DNA of 64,000 bases from Conexibacter sp. DBS9H8. GTDB lineage: Bacteria > Actinomycetota > Thermoleophilia > Solirubrobacterales > Solirubrobacteraceae. Position 1 is the stretch's first letter; the number at the start of each line of letters is the position of its first letter. The notes beneath the pieces were generated by a model. That model ran no database searches and was not told the origin of the DNA. It was given only the letters and a program-made list of their open reading frames with translations. Location of the stretch: NCBI RefSeq assembly GCF_023330685.1, contig NZ_CP097128.1, positions 310,001 through 374,000 of the forward strand. The letters run 5' to 3'. Below are positions 52,427-61,190 of the stretch, one piece after another. Both the position numbers and the translations under genes were made by a program.

Positions 52427-53119
52427 GTGACGCGCCGGGAACCTCCGCAGCGACCGACGGCAGGAAAAATCCCGCCCAGATCCAGCAACATCGCCCAGCG
52501 CAGAGCCGCAGCACGGGGTGGCGGCCGCGATGCCTATGTCCTCCGCACGCAGGAGATCGTCCGCGTGGCGGCCTCCGTCTTCAAGGAACGCGGCTTTCGT
52601 GGCACGACGCTGAACCACATCGCCGATGCGCTTGGCACGGACCGCGCCACGCTCTACTACTACGTCGGGAGTAAGGAAGACCTCTTTCAGGAGATCGTCC
52701 GTGAGGCCGTGGGGGTTAATTTGGCCACCGCGATCTCAATCCGCGACGGGGAGGGAACCGCTCCGGAGAAGGTGCGGCAACTGATCGTCAGCGTGATGGC
52801 CTCCTACGCCGAGTTCTACCCAGTGCTCTACGTGCTGATCCAGGAGAACCTCGACCATGTCGCCCCCGAGCGCGACACCTGGGCGCAGGAGATGAAACAG
52901 GTCAATCACGACTTCACTGACGTGTTGATCGAGATCATCGAGGCTGGCCACCAAGACGGGACCCTGTCGAGCGCTGCTCCGGCGTGGCTTCAGAGCTACG
53001 GCATTATGGGTATGGTCGGGTGGACCAACCGCTGGTTCGATCCGAACAAGGCGCCCGTCAGCGCAGAGGAGATTGGGTCAACCTTCGCCGACATGGTTCT
53101 CGGCGGCCTGCTTGCCTGA
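52427..53119 (+). CDS. TetR family transcriptional regulator
   Basis: A 230-residue regulator. An Arg/Pro-rich N-terminal extension of 40 residues precedes the helix-turn-helix (VLRTQEIVRVAASVFKERGF, then GTTLNHIADALGTDRATLYY, then YVGSKEDLF). The ligand domain resembles that of FadR/KstR-type regulators that sense acyl-CoA esters (MASYAEFYPVLYVLIQENLD). It is divergent from the importer operon, with two palindromes between them, so it probably represses the importer and perhaps other island promoters. Confidence 0.9.
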   Translation: MTRREPPQRPTAGKIPPRSSNIAQRRAAARGGGRDAYVLRTQEIVRVAASVFKERGFRGTTLNHIADALGTDRATLYYYVGSKEDLFQEIVREAVGVNLATAISIRDGEGTAPEKVRQLIVSVMASYAEFYPVLYVLIQENLDHVAPERDTWAQEMKQVNHDFTDVLIEIIEAGHQDGTLSSAAPAWLQSYGIMGMVGWTNRWFDPNKAPVSAEEIGSTFADMVLGGLLA

Positions 53120-53142
53120 TCGCTGACGTCCGCGTTCAGGCC

Positions 53143-53916
53143 TCACTCGCCAGACCAGACCGCCGGGCGCTTCTGCACGAACGCCTCGGCACCCTCGCGG
53201 GCATCAGCCGACGCGATCACCGTGTCGAGTCGCTGACGCTGGCGGTCCCACGCCTCAGCCTCCGTCCACGTGGCCGCGCCGGTGATGAGTTCCTTGCTGA
53301 AGGCGATCGAGAGCGGGGCGTTGCCGGCGATCCGAGCGGCGAGCGCCTGGGCTGTCCCCAGCGCCTCTCCGGTAGGAGCTAGCCGATTGACGAGCCCCCA
53401 ACGGTGTGCCTCGGCCGCTGACATCATGTCACCCGTCAATGCGTACTCCATCGCTATCTGCGGGGGAATCCGGTGAGGCAACCGAATCAGGCCCCCAGAA
53501 CCCGCGATCAACCCTCGTCTCACCTCGGGCAGGCCGAAGGACGCACCGTCACCGGCGACGACGAGATCGCACGCCAGCACCATCTCGAATCCGCCGGCCA
53601 TCGCGGCACCTTCGACGGCCGCGATCAGCGGCTTGGCCGGGGGCGCCTCGGTGAGTCCGGCGAACCCTCTGCCCTCGACGCTCCGAGGCTCCCCAGCGAG
53701 GAATGCCTTCAGGTCCAGGCCCGAGCAGAAGCTGGCCCCCCGCCCAGTGAGTATGCCGACGCGCAATGCTTCATCCGCGTCCAGATCCGCGAGCGCGCAT
53801 GCCAGCGCCTCGGCAAGTGAGGCGTTGACAGCGTTACGGACCTCAGGCCGGTTGAGCGTCATCACCAGTGTTGGGCCACGCCGTTCGACGAGCAGCTCAG
53901 CGCCCGACCGGCTCAC
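53143..53916 (-). CDS. Enoyl-CoA hydratase/isomerase (crotonase family)
   Basis: A 257-residue crotonase. RPEVRNAVNASLAEAL, the oxyanion-hole GRGASFCSGLDLKAFLAG and IAAVEGAAMAGGFEMVLACD are typical. In the catalytic segment FGLPEVRRGLIAGSGG one of the two Glu residues of true hydratases (E in PEV) is present, while the position of the other near AMAGG is Ala/Met, so isomerase or hydrolase activity is possible. Its ATG overlaps the NTF2-like gene's stop (ATGA), so it is the last gene of the acyl-CoA dehydrogenase operon. Confidence 0.88.
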   Translation of the reverse strand: MSRSGAELLVERRGPTLVMTLNRPEVRNAVNASLAEALACALADLDADEALRVGILTGRGASFCSGLDLKAFLAGEPRSVEGRGFAGLTEAPPAKPLIAAVEGAAMAGGFEMVLACDLVVAGDGASFGLPEVRRGLIAGSGGLIRLPHRIPPQIAMEYALTGDMMSAAEAHRWGLVNRLAPTGEALGTAQALAARIAGNAPLSIAFSKELITGAATWTEAEAWDRQRQRLDTVIASADAREGAEAFVQKRPAVWSGE

Positions 53917-54695
53917 GTTCGCGCTCCCGCCAGCGCTCGCTGCATCCCCAAGCGATCACGGATCACCCGACCCTCGCTCACGCGAGCGTCAGCGACCGTC
54001 ACGAGACCCACAAGGTGGTGGGCCGCCTCCGATCCAGGCGCGGCATCGATGCCCTCCAACCCCCCTGCATAGCGTCCCCGTTGCAGACCGTGAAAGGCAA
54101 CCCGCGGACCGGCTGAGAACAGCTCGGTCAACTCCGTCTCCGGATCGTCCAGGAGCAGCGGTGCAGGTCTCCCCAGCCATGCGTCGTCGAGCTCCGCCCC
54201 AGCGAAACCTCCGGTGGCCAGCCACGCTCGTACAACCGCCTCCGCCTCCGGGTCCGGCTCGACGTGGGTCGCATTCCACGGAGCGGGTGACGGGCGGTCG
54301 ATCGGATCGCAGCGTTCACCGGCCAACTGTCGGCGCCGGGCCAGGTAATCTTCCTCGGCAAAGCACTCCGTGAGTTGCTCGCCGTTCCAGCGGAACAGCG
54401 CGATCCCGCCCCACGCAGCCGCCCGGTCGTCGAGCTTGACAGACGCCCCATGCTCGGTGAACCGTACGGCGAGCCGACCCTCCGATCGGATCAGTTCGTG
54501 AACCGTGAGCCCAAGCCCTGGGAAGCGGTCGAGTTGCTCGACCGTGCCCTCGATGTAGCGCTCCCGCGGTCCCAGCACGTAGCCCCCGATCAGAATCTGG
54601 TACTCGGGAGCGAGGATCTCTGCGCAGACCGAGGGATCGGCGGCGGCGATCCACTCCACCGCCCAACGGCGCACGAGGCTTACCATCGGATCCAT
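53913..54695 (-). CDS. Protein with two NTF2/SnoaL-like domains
   Basis: A 260-residue protein in which residues 1-130 look like a SnoaL/NTF2 cone: VSLVRRWAVEWIAAADPSVC, YQILIGGYVLGPRERYIEGT and ALFRWNGEQLTECFAEEDYL. The second half (PEAEAVVRAWLATGGFAGA onward, with VTVADARVSEGRVIRDRLGM) may be a second, weaker copy. Such folds act as small hydrolases, isomerases or dehydratases, for example ketosteroid isomerase, limonene-epoxide hydrolase and polyketide cyclase. It is between the acyl-CoA dehydrogenase and crotonase genes of one operon, so it probably transforms a cyclic or epoxide intermediate. ATG 54695 lies 22 bases after the previous stop. Confidence 0.7.
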   Translation of the reverse strand: MDPMVSLVRRWAVEWIAAADPSVCAEILAPEYQILIGGYVLGPRERYIEGTVEQLDRFPGLGLTVHELIRSEGRLAVRFTEHGASVKLDDRAAAWGGIALFRWNGEQLTECFAEEDYLARRRQLAGERCDPIDRPSPAPWNATHVEPDPEAEAVVRAWLATGGFAGAELDDAWLGRPAPLLLDDPETELTELFSAGPRVAFHGLQRGRYAGGLEGIDAAPGSEAAHHLVGLVTVADARVSEGRVIRDRLGMQRALAGART

Positions 54696-54717
54696 GAACA
54701 CCGCCGACCAGGCGCGA

Positions 54718-55905
54718 TCAATAGCTCTTGGGGAGGCCGAGGCTGTGCTGTGCGATGTGGTTGAGGACCATCTCGCGGCTGACCGGTGCAACCTTGACGG
54801 TCCGCGCCGTGAACCAGAGGTCAGCCAGACCGATCTCGTTTGACAGGCCGTTTCCCCCATGAGTCTGCATCGACTGGTCGAGCGCCTGCAGGCAGGCATC
54901 CGCGGCGGCGAGCTTCGCCATATTGGACGCCTCAGCGGCGTCGAGGCCGGCGTCGAACATCTCCGCAGCCCGCATCGTCATCAGGCGGGCGAGCTGAACA
55001 TCGATGTAGGCCTTCGCGAGCGGATGGGCGAGGCCCTGATGGGCACCGATCGGCGTCGACCACACGACGCGCTCGCGCGCGTAGGCGGCCGCCTTCTCTA
55101 GCGCGAACAGAGCGATCCCGTTGACCATCGACGCCGCCGCGATGCGCTCGGGATTAAGACCGCTGAACACCATTCGCAACCCTTGGCCCTGAGCGCCGAT
55201 CAAACCGTCCGGAGCGACCGGAACATCGTCGAAGAAGACCATGAACTGCGTCTCGGGCGCATCGGAGGCCGAGTCAATCGGTTGGGTCGTGATGCCGGGC
55301 GCATTGGCCTCGACGACGAACAGAGAGAGCGTGGGCGTGCCACTTGGACCTGGCTGAGCATCGCGAGCGACGACGAGGATCGCGTCGGCCTCATCAACCC
55401 CCGACGTCCAGTACTTGGCGCCGTTCAACCGCCAGCCGGCGTTCCCATCAGGCGTGGCGGTAGTGGAGATCCGATGGGTATTCGTGCCGGCGTCGGGCTC
55501 GGTGATGGCAAAGCACATCTTGATCGTGCCCTCAGCGATGCCGGTCAGCCAGCGGTCCTTCAGCGCATCCGACCCGTGATGATCGAGGATCGTGCCACAG
55601 ATCGTGGGTGAGATCACGATGTACTGAAGGGGGCATCCCTGAGCAGCGGTCTCCTCGAGAACGATCGCGGTATCGGTGAAACCACCACCACCGCCGCCGT
55701 ACGCCTCGGAGATGTGTGCCCCCAAGAAACCGGCGGCACCCAGTGCCTGCCAGAACTCGTCGGGTCGCGTCCCTTCGCGAGCATGCTTCTGCATATACGC
55801 GCGCCCGTACCGCGAGGTCAGCTTGGCCACGCTGTCGCGGAGGTCACGGCGTTCGTCGGTCGGCGCCAGCAGCGCTGAAACGCTAAGGCTTTTGGTCTTG
55901 ATCAC
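54718..55905 (-). CDS. Acyl-CoA dehydrogenase
   Basis: A 395-residue FAD enzyme that inserts the alpha-beta double bond in an acyl-CoA. It has GFLGAHISEAYGGGGGGFTD, the FAD-binding MCFAITEPDAGTNTHRISTT, WRLNGAKYWTSGVDEADAIL and, at the C terminus, MQTHGGNGLSNEIGLADLWF. The catalytic Glu position near the end (usually in YEGT) is not evident. GTG 55905 is chosen because a full promoter (TTGACG-17-GATAAT) ends six bases before it; the frame further upstream crosses that promoter. First gene of a three-gene operon. Confidence 0.92.
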   Translation of the reverse strand: MIKTKSLSVSALLAPTDERRDLRDSVAKLTSRYGRAYMQKHAREGTRPDEFWQALGAAGFLGAHISEAYGGGGGGFTDTAIVLEETAAQGCPLQYIVISPTICGTILDHHGSDALKDRWLTGIAEGTIKMCFAITEPDAGTNTHRISTTATPDGNAGWRLNGAKYWTSGVDEADAILVVARDAQPGPSGTPTLSLFVVEANAPGITTQPIDSASDAPETQFMVFFDDVPVAPDGLIGAQGQGLRMVFSGLNPERIAAASMVNGIALFALEKAAAYARERVVWSTPIGAHQGLAHPLAKAYIDVQLARLMTMRAAEMFDAGLDAAEASNMAKLAAADACLQALDQSMQTHGGNGLSNEIGLADLWFTARTVKVAPVSREMVLNHIAQHSLGLPKSY

Positions 55906-55911
55906 GCTGCC

Positions 55912-55940
55912 ATTATCGCGATCCCCGGCGATCGCGTCAA
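55912..55940 (-). promoter_or_regulatory. Promoter of acyl-CoA dehydrogenase operon (leaderless)
   Basis: TTGACG (55940-55935) and GATAAT (55917-55912) are exactly 17 bases apart, and the GTG start follows after six bases. Confidence 0.65.
55917..55936. promoter_or_regulatory. Operator-like palindrome in acyl-CoA dehydrogenase promoter
   Basis: CGCGATC and GATCGCG flank a six-base centre. The palindrome fills the -35/-10 spacer. It shares the CGATC/GATCG half-site core with the palindrome upstream of tetR. Confidence 0.5.
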
Positions 55941-55948
55941 CGCCGGTG

Positions 55949-55977
55949 CTGACAAAGGTGTTCGGCCCCATTAAGCT
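55949..55977 (+). promoter_or_regulatory. Promoter of cyclase-family operon (leaderless)
   Basis: CTGACA (55949) and TAAGCT (55972) are 17 bases apart; six bases separate the -10 from the ATG at 55984. It is back to back with the acyl-CoA dehydrogenase promoter, eight bases away. Confidence 0.6.
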
Positions 55978-55983
55978 CGGTTG

Positions 55984-56742
55984 ATGCGAATCGTCGACCT
56001 CTCAGCTCCGATCGAACCAAGTCCACCGGAGACTCCGGCGTTCCAGCGCACACTGATCGACTACGTGAGTCACGCAGAAGGCGCCGCGGAGATCGAGCAA
56101 CTCCACGGCGTCCCCCGGCAGCTCTTACGAGACGGGGAAGGCTGGACCCGTGAAACCCTGACCCTTGGTACCCACAACTCGACACACGTCGACGCACCGT
56201 GGCATTACAACTCGCTGATCGGCGGCGAGCGGGCCGAGACGATCGACGAACTGCCTCTGGAATGGTTCTTCGGCGCCGGTGTCGTCCTCGACTTCGGTGA
56301 CCGAGCCGACGGCGAGGTGATCGAGGCCCCCGATCTCGTCAATCGACTGGCGGCCATCGACCACGATCTTGCTCCTGGGGAGATCGTCCTGATCCGGACC
56401 GACCGCGACGCGTTCTATCGCGATGCCGACTACATCAATCGCGGTCCGGGAGTTTCAGCTGCCGCGACCCACTGGCTCTATGACCGTGGGATCCGAGTGA
56501 TGGGGATCGACGCCTGGGGTTGGGACCGTCCCCTCCCCCTCCAGGCCGAGGAGGCGCTGCGAGAGCAGCGTCCCGGAATCTACTGGCAGGCCCACCAGAC
56601 GGACCTGCGCTACTCACAGATCGAACGGCTCTTCGGCCTCAGCCAACTCCCACCTGACGGCTTCAGCGTGGCCTGCTTTCCGCTGCGGGTGGCCCGCGCG
56701 AGTGCGGCACCCGCTCGGGTGGTGGCGATCCTGGATGACTGA
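55984..56742 (+). CDS. Cyclase-family metal-dependent hydrolase (kynurenine formamidase-like)
   Basis: A 252-residue hydrolase of the cyclase/KynB family. The metal-binding HxGTHxDxPxH pattern appears as GTHNSTHVDAPWHYNSLIGG, with RIVDLSAPIEPSPPETPAF at the start and GIRVMGIDAWGWDRPL later. Members hydrolyse formamides, lactones or cyclic amides using zinc or manganese. No kynurenine pathway gene is nearby; in this setting opening of a ring or ester made by the monooxygenase is more likely. It overlaps the next gene by eight bases. Confidence 0.88.
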   Translation: MRIVDLSAPIEPSPPETPAFQRTLIDYVSHAEGAAEIEQLHGVPRQLLRDGEGWTRETLTLGTHNSTHVDAPWHYNSLIGGERAETIDELPLEWFFGAGVVLDFGDRADGEVIEAPDLVNRLAAIDHDLAPGEIVLIRTDRDAFYRDADYINRGPGVSAAATHWLYDRGIRVMGIDAWGWDRPLPLQAEEALREQRPGIYWQAHQTDLRYSQIERLFGLSQLPPDGFSVACFPLRVARASAAPARVVAILDD

Positions 56743-57703
56743 CAGCGTGACGGGCACAGGCGAGCCGCACCCGGACGTGGCGAGGCTCGTGGAGCAGTTC
56801 CGAGCGGCCGGCGTTCCGAGCTACGACCAGATCGGTGTCCTCAAGGCCCGTGCGATCCTGGAGAACGTCACGCGCTCGCAGCTGCCCGCGATCACGGTCG
56901 CCGCAGTGCGAGACATCCTCATCCCGGGATCCGCCGGTCTGCTCCCGGTGCGGATCTACGATCCCGATCCCAGTCGCCCGCTCCCGTTGGTCGTCTATTT
57001 CCATGGCGGAGGCTGGGCGCTCGGTAGCGTGCGCGCAGCCGATCGTCCCTGCCGTCGTCTGGCGGTGGCCGGTAATTGCGTGATCGCCTCCGTCGAATAC
57101 CGGCGCGCGCCGGAGACGCGGTTCCCAGGCCCCCTCGAGGATTGCGTGGCAGCCGTAGAGTCGCTTGTCGCGCGCGCGGCCGATCTCGGCGCCGACCCGG
57201 ACACCGTCGTACTACTCGGCGACAGCGCCGGAGGCAACCTCGCGGCCGCCACATCAGGTGATCTGGCCGGGCGCGCCGACGGTCCGCGACTGGTTGGCCA
57301 GATCCTGCTCTACCCCTGTCTGGCTCCCGCCCGCAACAGTCCGTTCGCCTCCTATTGCGACCGCGCAAACGGGCCGCTGATGTCCCGCCGGGAGCTCGAG
57401 TGGTTCTGGGATCTCTACCTCGCCACCGATGCCGACCAAACGGACCCACGCGCCGCGCCGCTGGCAGCCGAGGACCTCTCCAGCCTGCCTCCCACCACGA
57501 TCATCCTGGCCGAACTGGATCCGCTCCGTGATGAGGGCCTCGCCTACGCTGAGCGGCTGCGCGCAGCAGCGGTGCCAGTGACGACCATCGTGTACGCCGG
57601 AGCCGCGCACGGATTCTGGTGGTTGGACGCCGAGCTGAGCCAGGCGGCAGAGTTGACCGACACGCTCGCTGGCATGCTCCGAGCGATCGGTCAGCGGGTC
57701 TGA
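56735..57703 (+). CDS. Alpha/beta hydrolase, HSL (hormone-sensitive lipase) family
   Basis: A 322-residue esterase. The oxyanion HGGGW is in VVYFHGGGWALGSVRAADR, the nucleophile Ser in LLGDSAGGNLAAA, the Asp in LAELDPLRDEG and the His in AGAAHGFWWL. VIASVEYRRAPETRFPGPLE is the family segment. HSL enzymes cleave short esters and lactones. It is coupled to the cyclase-family gene and faces the monooxygenase gene (13-base 3' overlap), so it may cleave the ester that a Baeyer-Villiger enzyme produces. Confidence 0.92.
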   Translation: MTDSVTGTGEPHPDVARLVEQFRAAGVPSYDQIGVLKARAILENVTRSQLPAITVAAVRDILIPGSAGLLPVRIYDPDPSRPLPLVVYFHGGGWALGSVRAADRPCRRLAVAGNCVIASVEYRRAPETRFPGPLEDCVAAVESLVARAADLGADPDTVVLLGDSAGGNLAAATSGDLAGRADGPRLVGQILLYPCLAPARNSPFASYCDRANGPLMSRRELEWFWDLYLATDADQTDPRAAPLAAEDLSSLPPTTIILAELDPLRDEGLAYAERLRAAAVPVTTIVYAGAAHGFWWLDAELSQAAELTDTLAGMLRAIGQRV

Positions 57704-59379
57704 AGACCCTGTGCCGCGAGGGCGGCAGCATCGGCGGAGCTGGTCTCTGATCCGGAGGTGCGTTCCTTCAGCGCAAAGCCGTCGTACCCGTCCGCGACAA
57801 CGCGCTCCAGGGTGCGGCGATAGCCACGGACCCCGCCGACGTAGGGTGTGAACACCCGAGGTTTGGAGGCGACATCGTCACCCATGTAGTAGGAACGGGC
57901 CTTGGGGTAGAGCGTCTGCTCGGCACGCTCGCGCACGTGCTCTACCCATCGGCGCTCAGCTTCGGCCTCGGCTTCGATCTCCTCGATCCCATGATCCCGG
58001 GCGTGGACGAGCAACGCCGCAAGCCAATCAACATGCTGCTCGATCGACAGCAGGACGTTGCTGAGGAGCGATGGGCTCTGGGGGCCGGCGATGATGAACA
58101 TGTTGGGGAAGCCGTGAACGCCGAGCCCGAGGTATGTCTGCGGGCCATCGGCCCACTTCTCGACGAGGGTTCGCTCCCCCGAACCGATGATCTCAGGGCG
58201 CAGCAGGGACCCGGTCATCGCGTCGAACCCGGTGGCGAAGACGATGATGTCGAGGTCGTGATGGCCGCCGGCAGTAAGGATCCCGGTAGCGGTGATCGCG
58301 TCGATCGGATCCTTGCGGATGTCGACGAGTTCGACGTTGTCGCGATTGAAGGTCTCGAAGTAGCCACTGTCGACCGGCGGCCGCTTGGTGCCGAACGGAT
58401 GATCGCGCGGCATCAGCTTCTCGCGAACGACAGGGTCGCGAACTTTCTCGGCGATCTTTTTGCGCACGAACTCCGAGACGTGGTCGTTGGCCTCCTGACT
58501 GATCAGCAGGTCTGGGAAGGCGAGAACGAAGCCGAAGCCCGCCGTCGGCCAGGCCTGCTCGAAGGTCTGCTCACGTTCCTCTGGGGTCGCCTCAAGCGCG
58601 GAGGTCTTGTTCGGCGTGAAGCCGAGGCCGCTCGGTGTGTCCAGCGCTTTGCGCCGCCGCTCGCGGTAGCCCGCCTTGACCTGCTCGTCGCGTTCATCGG
58701 TGATCGGCGCGTTGTTCGCCGGAATGCTGTAGTTCGGGGTCCGTTGAAAAACCGTGAGGTGCTCGGCCTGCTGCGCGACGATCGGGATCATCTGGGTTCC
58801 AGACGAGCCGGTGCCGACCACGCCCACGCGCTTGCCGGCAAACTCGACCCCTTCCTGCGGCCAGCGGGCGCTGTGGTAGATCGCTCCCGTGAAGTCGTCT
58901 GTACCCGGGAGATCCGGTGCCTTCGTCGTCGAGAGTTGTCCGACGGCGAGGATCAGGAAGCGGCTGATCCAGTGACCGCCGGTGTCGGTCTGCACGGTCC
59001 AGAGATGCGCCTCATCGTCGTAGGCGGCCCGCCGGACCTGCTGACTGCAATGGATGTCGGAGCGCAGACCAAAGCGATCGGCGACATGGTTGATGTAGCG
59101 AAGAATTTCAGGCTGGGTCGCGTAGCGCTCGCTCCAGCGCCACTCCTGCTCGAGCTCCTCTGAGAATGCATACGAGTAATCGAAGCTTTCAACATCGCAG
59201 CGGGCGCCAGGGTAGCGATTCCAGTACCAGACGCCGCCGATGTCATCTGATTCGTCCAAGACGGCAACGGTAAAACCGCACTCACGCAGCGTGTACAGCG
59301 CACGGAGCCCGGCGAAACCGGCTCCTACGACGACCACATCCACGTAGGGAACTTCAGCGGGTTCGGTTTCAACGCTCAT
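57691..59379 (-). CDS. Baeyer-Villiger-type flavin monooxygenase
   Basis: A 562-residue FAD/NADPH monooxygenase. The N-terminal Rossmann motif is VVVVGAGFAGLRALYTLREC. The Baeyer-Villiger fingerprint FxGxxxHxxxW is present as FTGAIYHSARWP, and the second dinucleotide fold as KRVGVVGTGSSGTQMIPIVA. Sequence style is that of cyclohexanone/cyclopentadecanone monooxygenases, which convert ketones to esters or lactones with O2. TATGCT lies six bases before the ATG. The adjacent hydrolases make a ketone-to-ester-to-acid route plausible. Confidence 0.93.
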   Translation of the reverse strand: MSVETEPAEVPYVDVVVVGAGFAGLRALYTLRECGFTVAVLDESDDIGGVWYWNRYPGARCDVESFDYSYAFSEELEQEWRWSERYATQPEILRYINHVADRFGLRSDIHCSQQVRRAAYDDEAHLWTVQTDTGGHWISRFLILAVGQLSTTKAPDLPGTDDFTGAIYHSARWPQEGVEFAGKRVGVVGTGSSGTQMIPIVAQQAEHLTVFQRTPNYSIPANNAPITDERDEQVKAGYRERRRKALDTPSGLGFTPNKTSALEATPEEREQTFEQAWPTAGFGFVLAFPDLLISQEANDHVSEFVRKKIAEKVRDPVVREKLMPRDHPFGTKRPPVDSGYFETFNRDNVELVDIRKDPIDAITATGILTAGGHHDLDIIVFATGFDAMTGSLLRPEIIGSGERTLVEKWADGPQTYLGLGVHGFPNMFIIAGPQSPSLLSNVLLSIEQHVDWLAALLVHARDHGIEEIEAEAEAERRWVEHVRERAEQTLYPKARSYYMGDDVASKPRVFTPYVGGVRGYRRTLERVVADGYDGFALKERTSGSETSSADAAALAAQGLQTR

Positions 59380-59385
59380 GTTGAT

Positions 59386-59391
59386 AGCATA
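59386..59391 (-). promoter_or_regulatory. -10 box of Baeyer-Villiger monooxygenase gene (leaderless)
   Basis: TATGCT on the minus strand, six bases before the ATG at 59379; no clear -35. Confidence 0.5.
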
Positions 59392-59436
59392 CAGCGCTCA
59401 GATGCAAACGTTACGGTGAAGGTCGAGGAGAGGCCC

Positions 59437-60372
59437 GTGGAATTGGAGACGCTCATCTACGAGAAGGACGGACGGATCGCAACCGTCACGCTCAACCGGC
59501 CGGAGAAGGGCAACGCCCTCTCGCGGAAGCTGCGGGACGAGCTTGACCTGGTCATGGACGACCTCGATCTGGATGACGACACGCGTGTGCTGATCATCAA
59601 AGCCGCCGGCAACCACTTCAGCACCGGCTACGACCTCACCGAATTCTCGTACCTGTGGGATGCCGACAGCGCCATCAACGACGTGCAGCGCCGGCCTCAC
59701 CGGCGCTCGCCGGTCTGGTCACGCCGCGAGTTTCATCTCAGCCGGGAGCGCTGGATGCGACTGTTCCGCCTACGCCAGGCGACGATCGGCCTTGCGCACG
59801 GACACTGCATCGCAGGGGGCCTCGATCTGCTCGGCGTGTGCGATGTCGCCTTCTGCGCAGATGACGCGCTGTTCGGGCAGCCCGAGGCCAGGGCGATGGG
59901 CGAGATTCATGTCTTCGGGCTGTGGCCGATCCACCTTGGCATGCGCAAGACAAAGGAGTGGTTGTTCACCGGCGACAACATGAACGGCCTCGAGGCAGCT
60001 GAATTCGGGTTGGTGAACCGGTCGGTTCCGCGGGACCAACTGGAGGCGGTCGGTCGCGCCTACGCCGAGCGGGTCGCCAATGTGCCGCTCGACGCGCTCT
60101 ACTCGCACAAGGAGGTGACGAACCGCTGGTTCGAGGCGCAGGGGATGCACGCCGGCATGGCCGCGGCCAATGACCTCGACGCGATGGGCATCGCCGGTCC
60201 GGCCCTGAACGAGTTCACCGAGATCTGGCGCGAGGGCGGTGTCCGCCCCGCCGTACGGTTCCGCGACCGCGAGTTCAAAGAGCATCGCACCTACTGGGAG
60301 GCCTACCAAGCCTCCCGGAACAACACCAGCACCGGGGGGAAGCCGGGCCCCGGGGGAACCGCAGGCGCGTGA
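59437..60372 (+). CDS. Enoyl-CoA hydratase/isomerase (second crotonase)
   Basis: A 311-residue crotonase, longer than average. The N terminus has ATVTLNRPEKGNALSRKLRD, then AAGNHFSTGYDLTEF as oxyanion hole and GLAHGHCIAGGLDLLGVCDV. An insert of about 45 residues around DVQRRPHRRSPVWSRREFHL precedes the second part, and the catalytic Glu is possibly in GQPEARAMGEI. The C terminus has a long extra helix (REFKEHRTYWEAYQAS). The start is the GTG at 59437, just after a GAGGAGAGG site. It overlaps the next SDR gene by GTGA. Confidence 0.87.
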   Translation: MELETLIYEKDGRIATVTLNRPEKGNALSRKLRDELDLVMDDLDLDDDTRVLIIKAAGNHFSTGYDLTEFSYLWDADSAINDVQRRPHRRSPVWSRREFHLSRERWMRLFRLRQATIGLAHGHCIAGGLDLLGVCDVAFCADDALFGQPEARAMGEIHVFGLWPIHLGMRKTKEWLFTGDNMNGLEAAEFGLVNRSVPRDQLEAVGRAYAERVANVPLDALYSHKEVTNRWFEAQGMHAGMAAANDLDAMGIAGPALNEFTEIWREGGVRPAVRFRDREFKEHRTYWEAYQASRNNTSTGGKPGPGGTAGA

Positions 60373-61136
60373 GCTCATCCGGCCCAAACGCTCACGTGGC
60401 GGTTGTCACCGGTGCCGCCCGCGGCATTGGGGCAGCGATCGCCCGACGGTTGGCTGAGGATGGATACGATGTCGCAGCTCTGGACCTTGATGAAGGCGCC
60501 TGCGAAGAAACCGCGGCCGCGGTCACCGGCTGCGGCCGGCGGAGCGTCGCGGTCGGGGCCGACGTCGGTGACGAAGTAGCCGTCACCCGGGCTGTGGAGC
60601 GAATTGCTGCCGAGTTGGGGCCACCCGTGGCGCTCGTCAACAATGCGGGAATCCAGCGTGACCGGATCCTGTCCAGGATGACCGTCACCGAATGGGAAAG
60701 CGTGATGGCGGTGCACCTGCGTGGCGCCTTTCTCATGTGCCGTGAGACCCAGCGACACATGCGAGAGGCGATGTGGGGCCGGATTGTCAACATCTCGTCA
60801 ACGGCCGCCCTCGGGAACGTCGGGCAGGTCAACTACTCTGCGGCCAAGGCAGGCCTCCAGGGCTTGACCCGGACCCTGGCGATGGAGTTGGGCCGCCACA
60901 ACATCACCGTCAATGCGGTGGCCCCCGGGTTTACGATCACCGACATGACGAGAGGAACAGCTGCTCGCGTTGGGATCGACTTCGATGAGATGGTCGCCAG
61001 CCAGGTCTCCCAAATCGCCGTCGGCCGCGCCGGCGAACCCCAGGACATCGCCCAAGCGGTCTCGTTCTTCCTGGACCCGCGAAGCGGCTTCGTCTCTGGC
61101 CAAGTGCTGTACGTCGCCGGCGGGCCGCGGGGCTGA
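60369..61136 (+). CDS. SDR family oxidoreductase (FabG-like)
   Basis: A 255-residue short-chain dehydrogenase with VAVVTGAARGIGAAIARRLA, the Asp in DVAALDLDEG for NAD preference, LVNNAGIQRDRIL, catalytic Ser in VNISSTAALGNVG and Tyr-Lys in NYSAAKAG, and the FabG-like FLMCRETQRHMREAMWGR. It is coupled by GTGA to the crotonase, so it probably oxidises the 3-hydroxyacyl-CoA produced by hydration. The C terminus ends GQVLYVAGGPRG. Confidence 0.92.
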   Translation: MSSSGPNAHVAVVTGAARGIGAAIARRLAEDGYDVAALDLDEGACEETAAAVTGCGRRSVAVGADVGDEVAVTRAVERIAAELGPPVALVNNAGIQRDRILSRMTVTEWESVMAVHLRGAFLMCRETQRHMREAMWGRIVNISSTAALGNVGQVNYSAAKAGLQGLTRTLAMELGRHNITVNAVAPGFTITDMTRGTAARVGIDFDEMVASQVSQIAVGRAGEPQDIAQAVSFFLDPRSGFVSGQVLYVAGGPRG

Positions 61137-61190
61137 ATCCAGGCCTTGCCACGCACGACCCCGTCACTCCGAGAGAGAGGAAATTTCCCA

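Noticed and set aside
53406-54373. Plus-strand frames opposite the crotonase and NTF2-like genes
   Set aside because: They have no domain and run antisense to genes with clear motifs.
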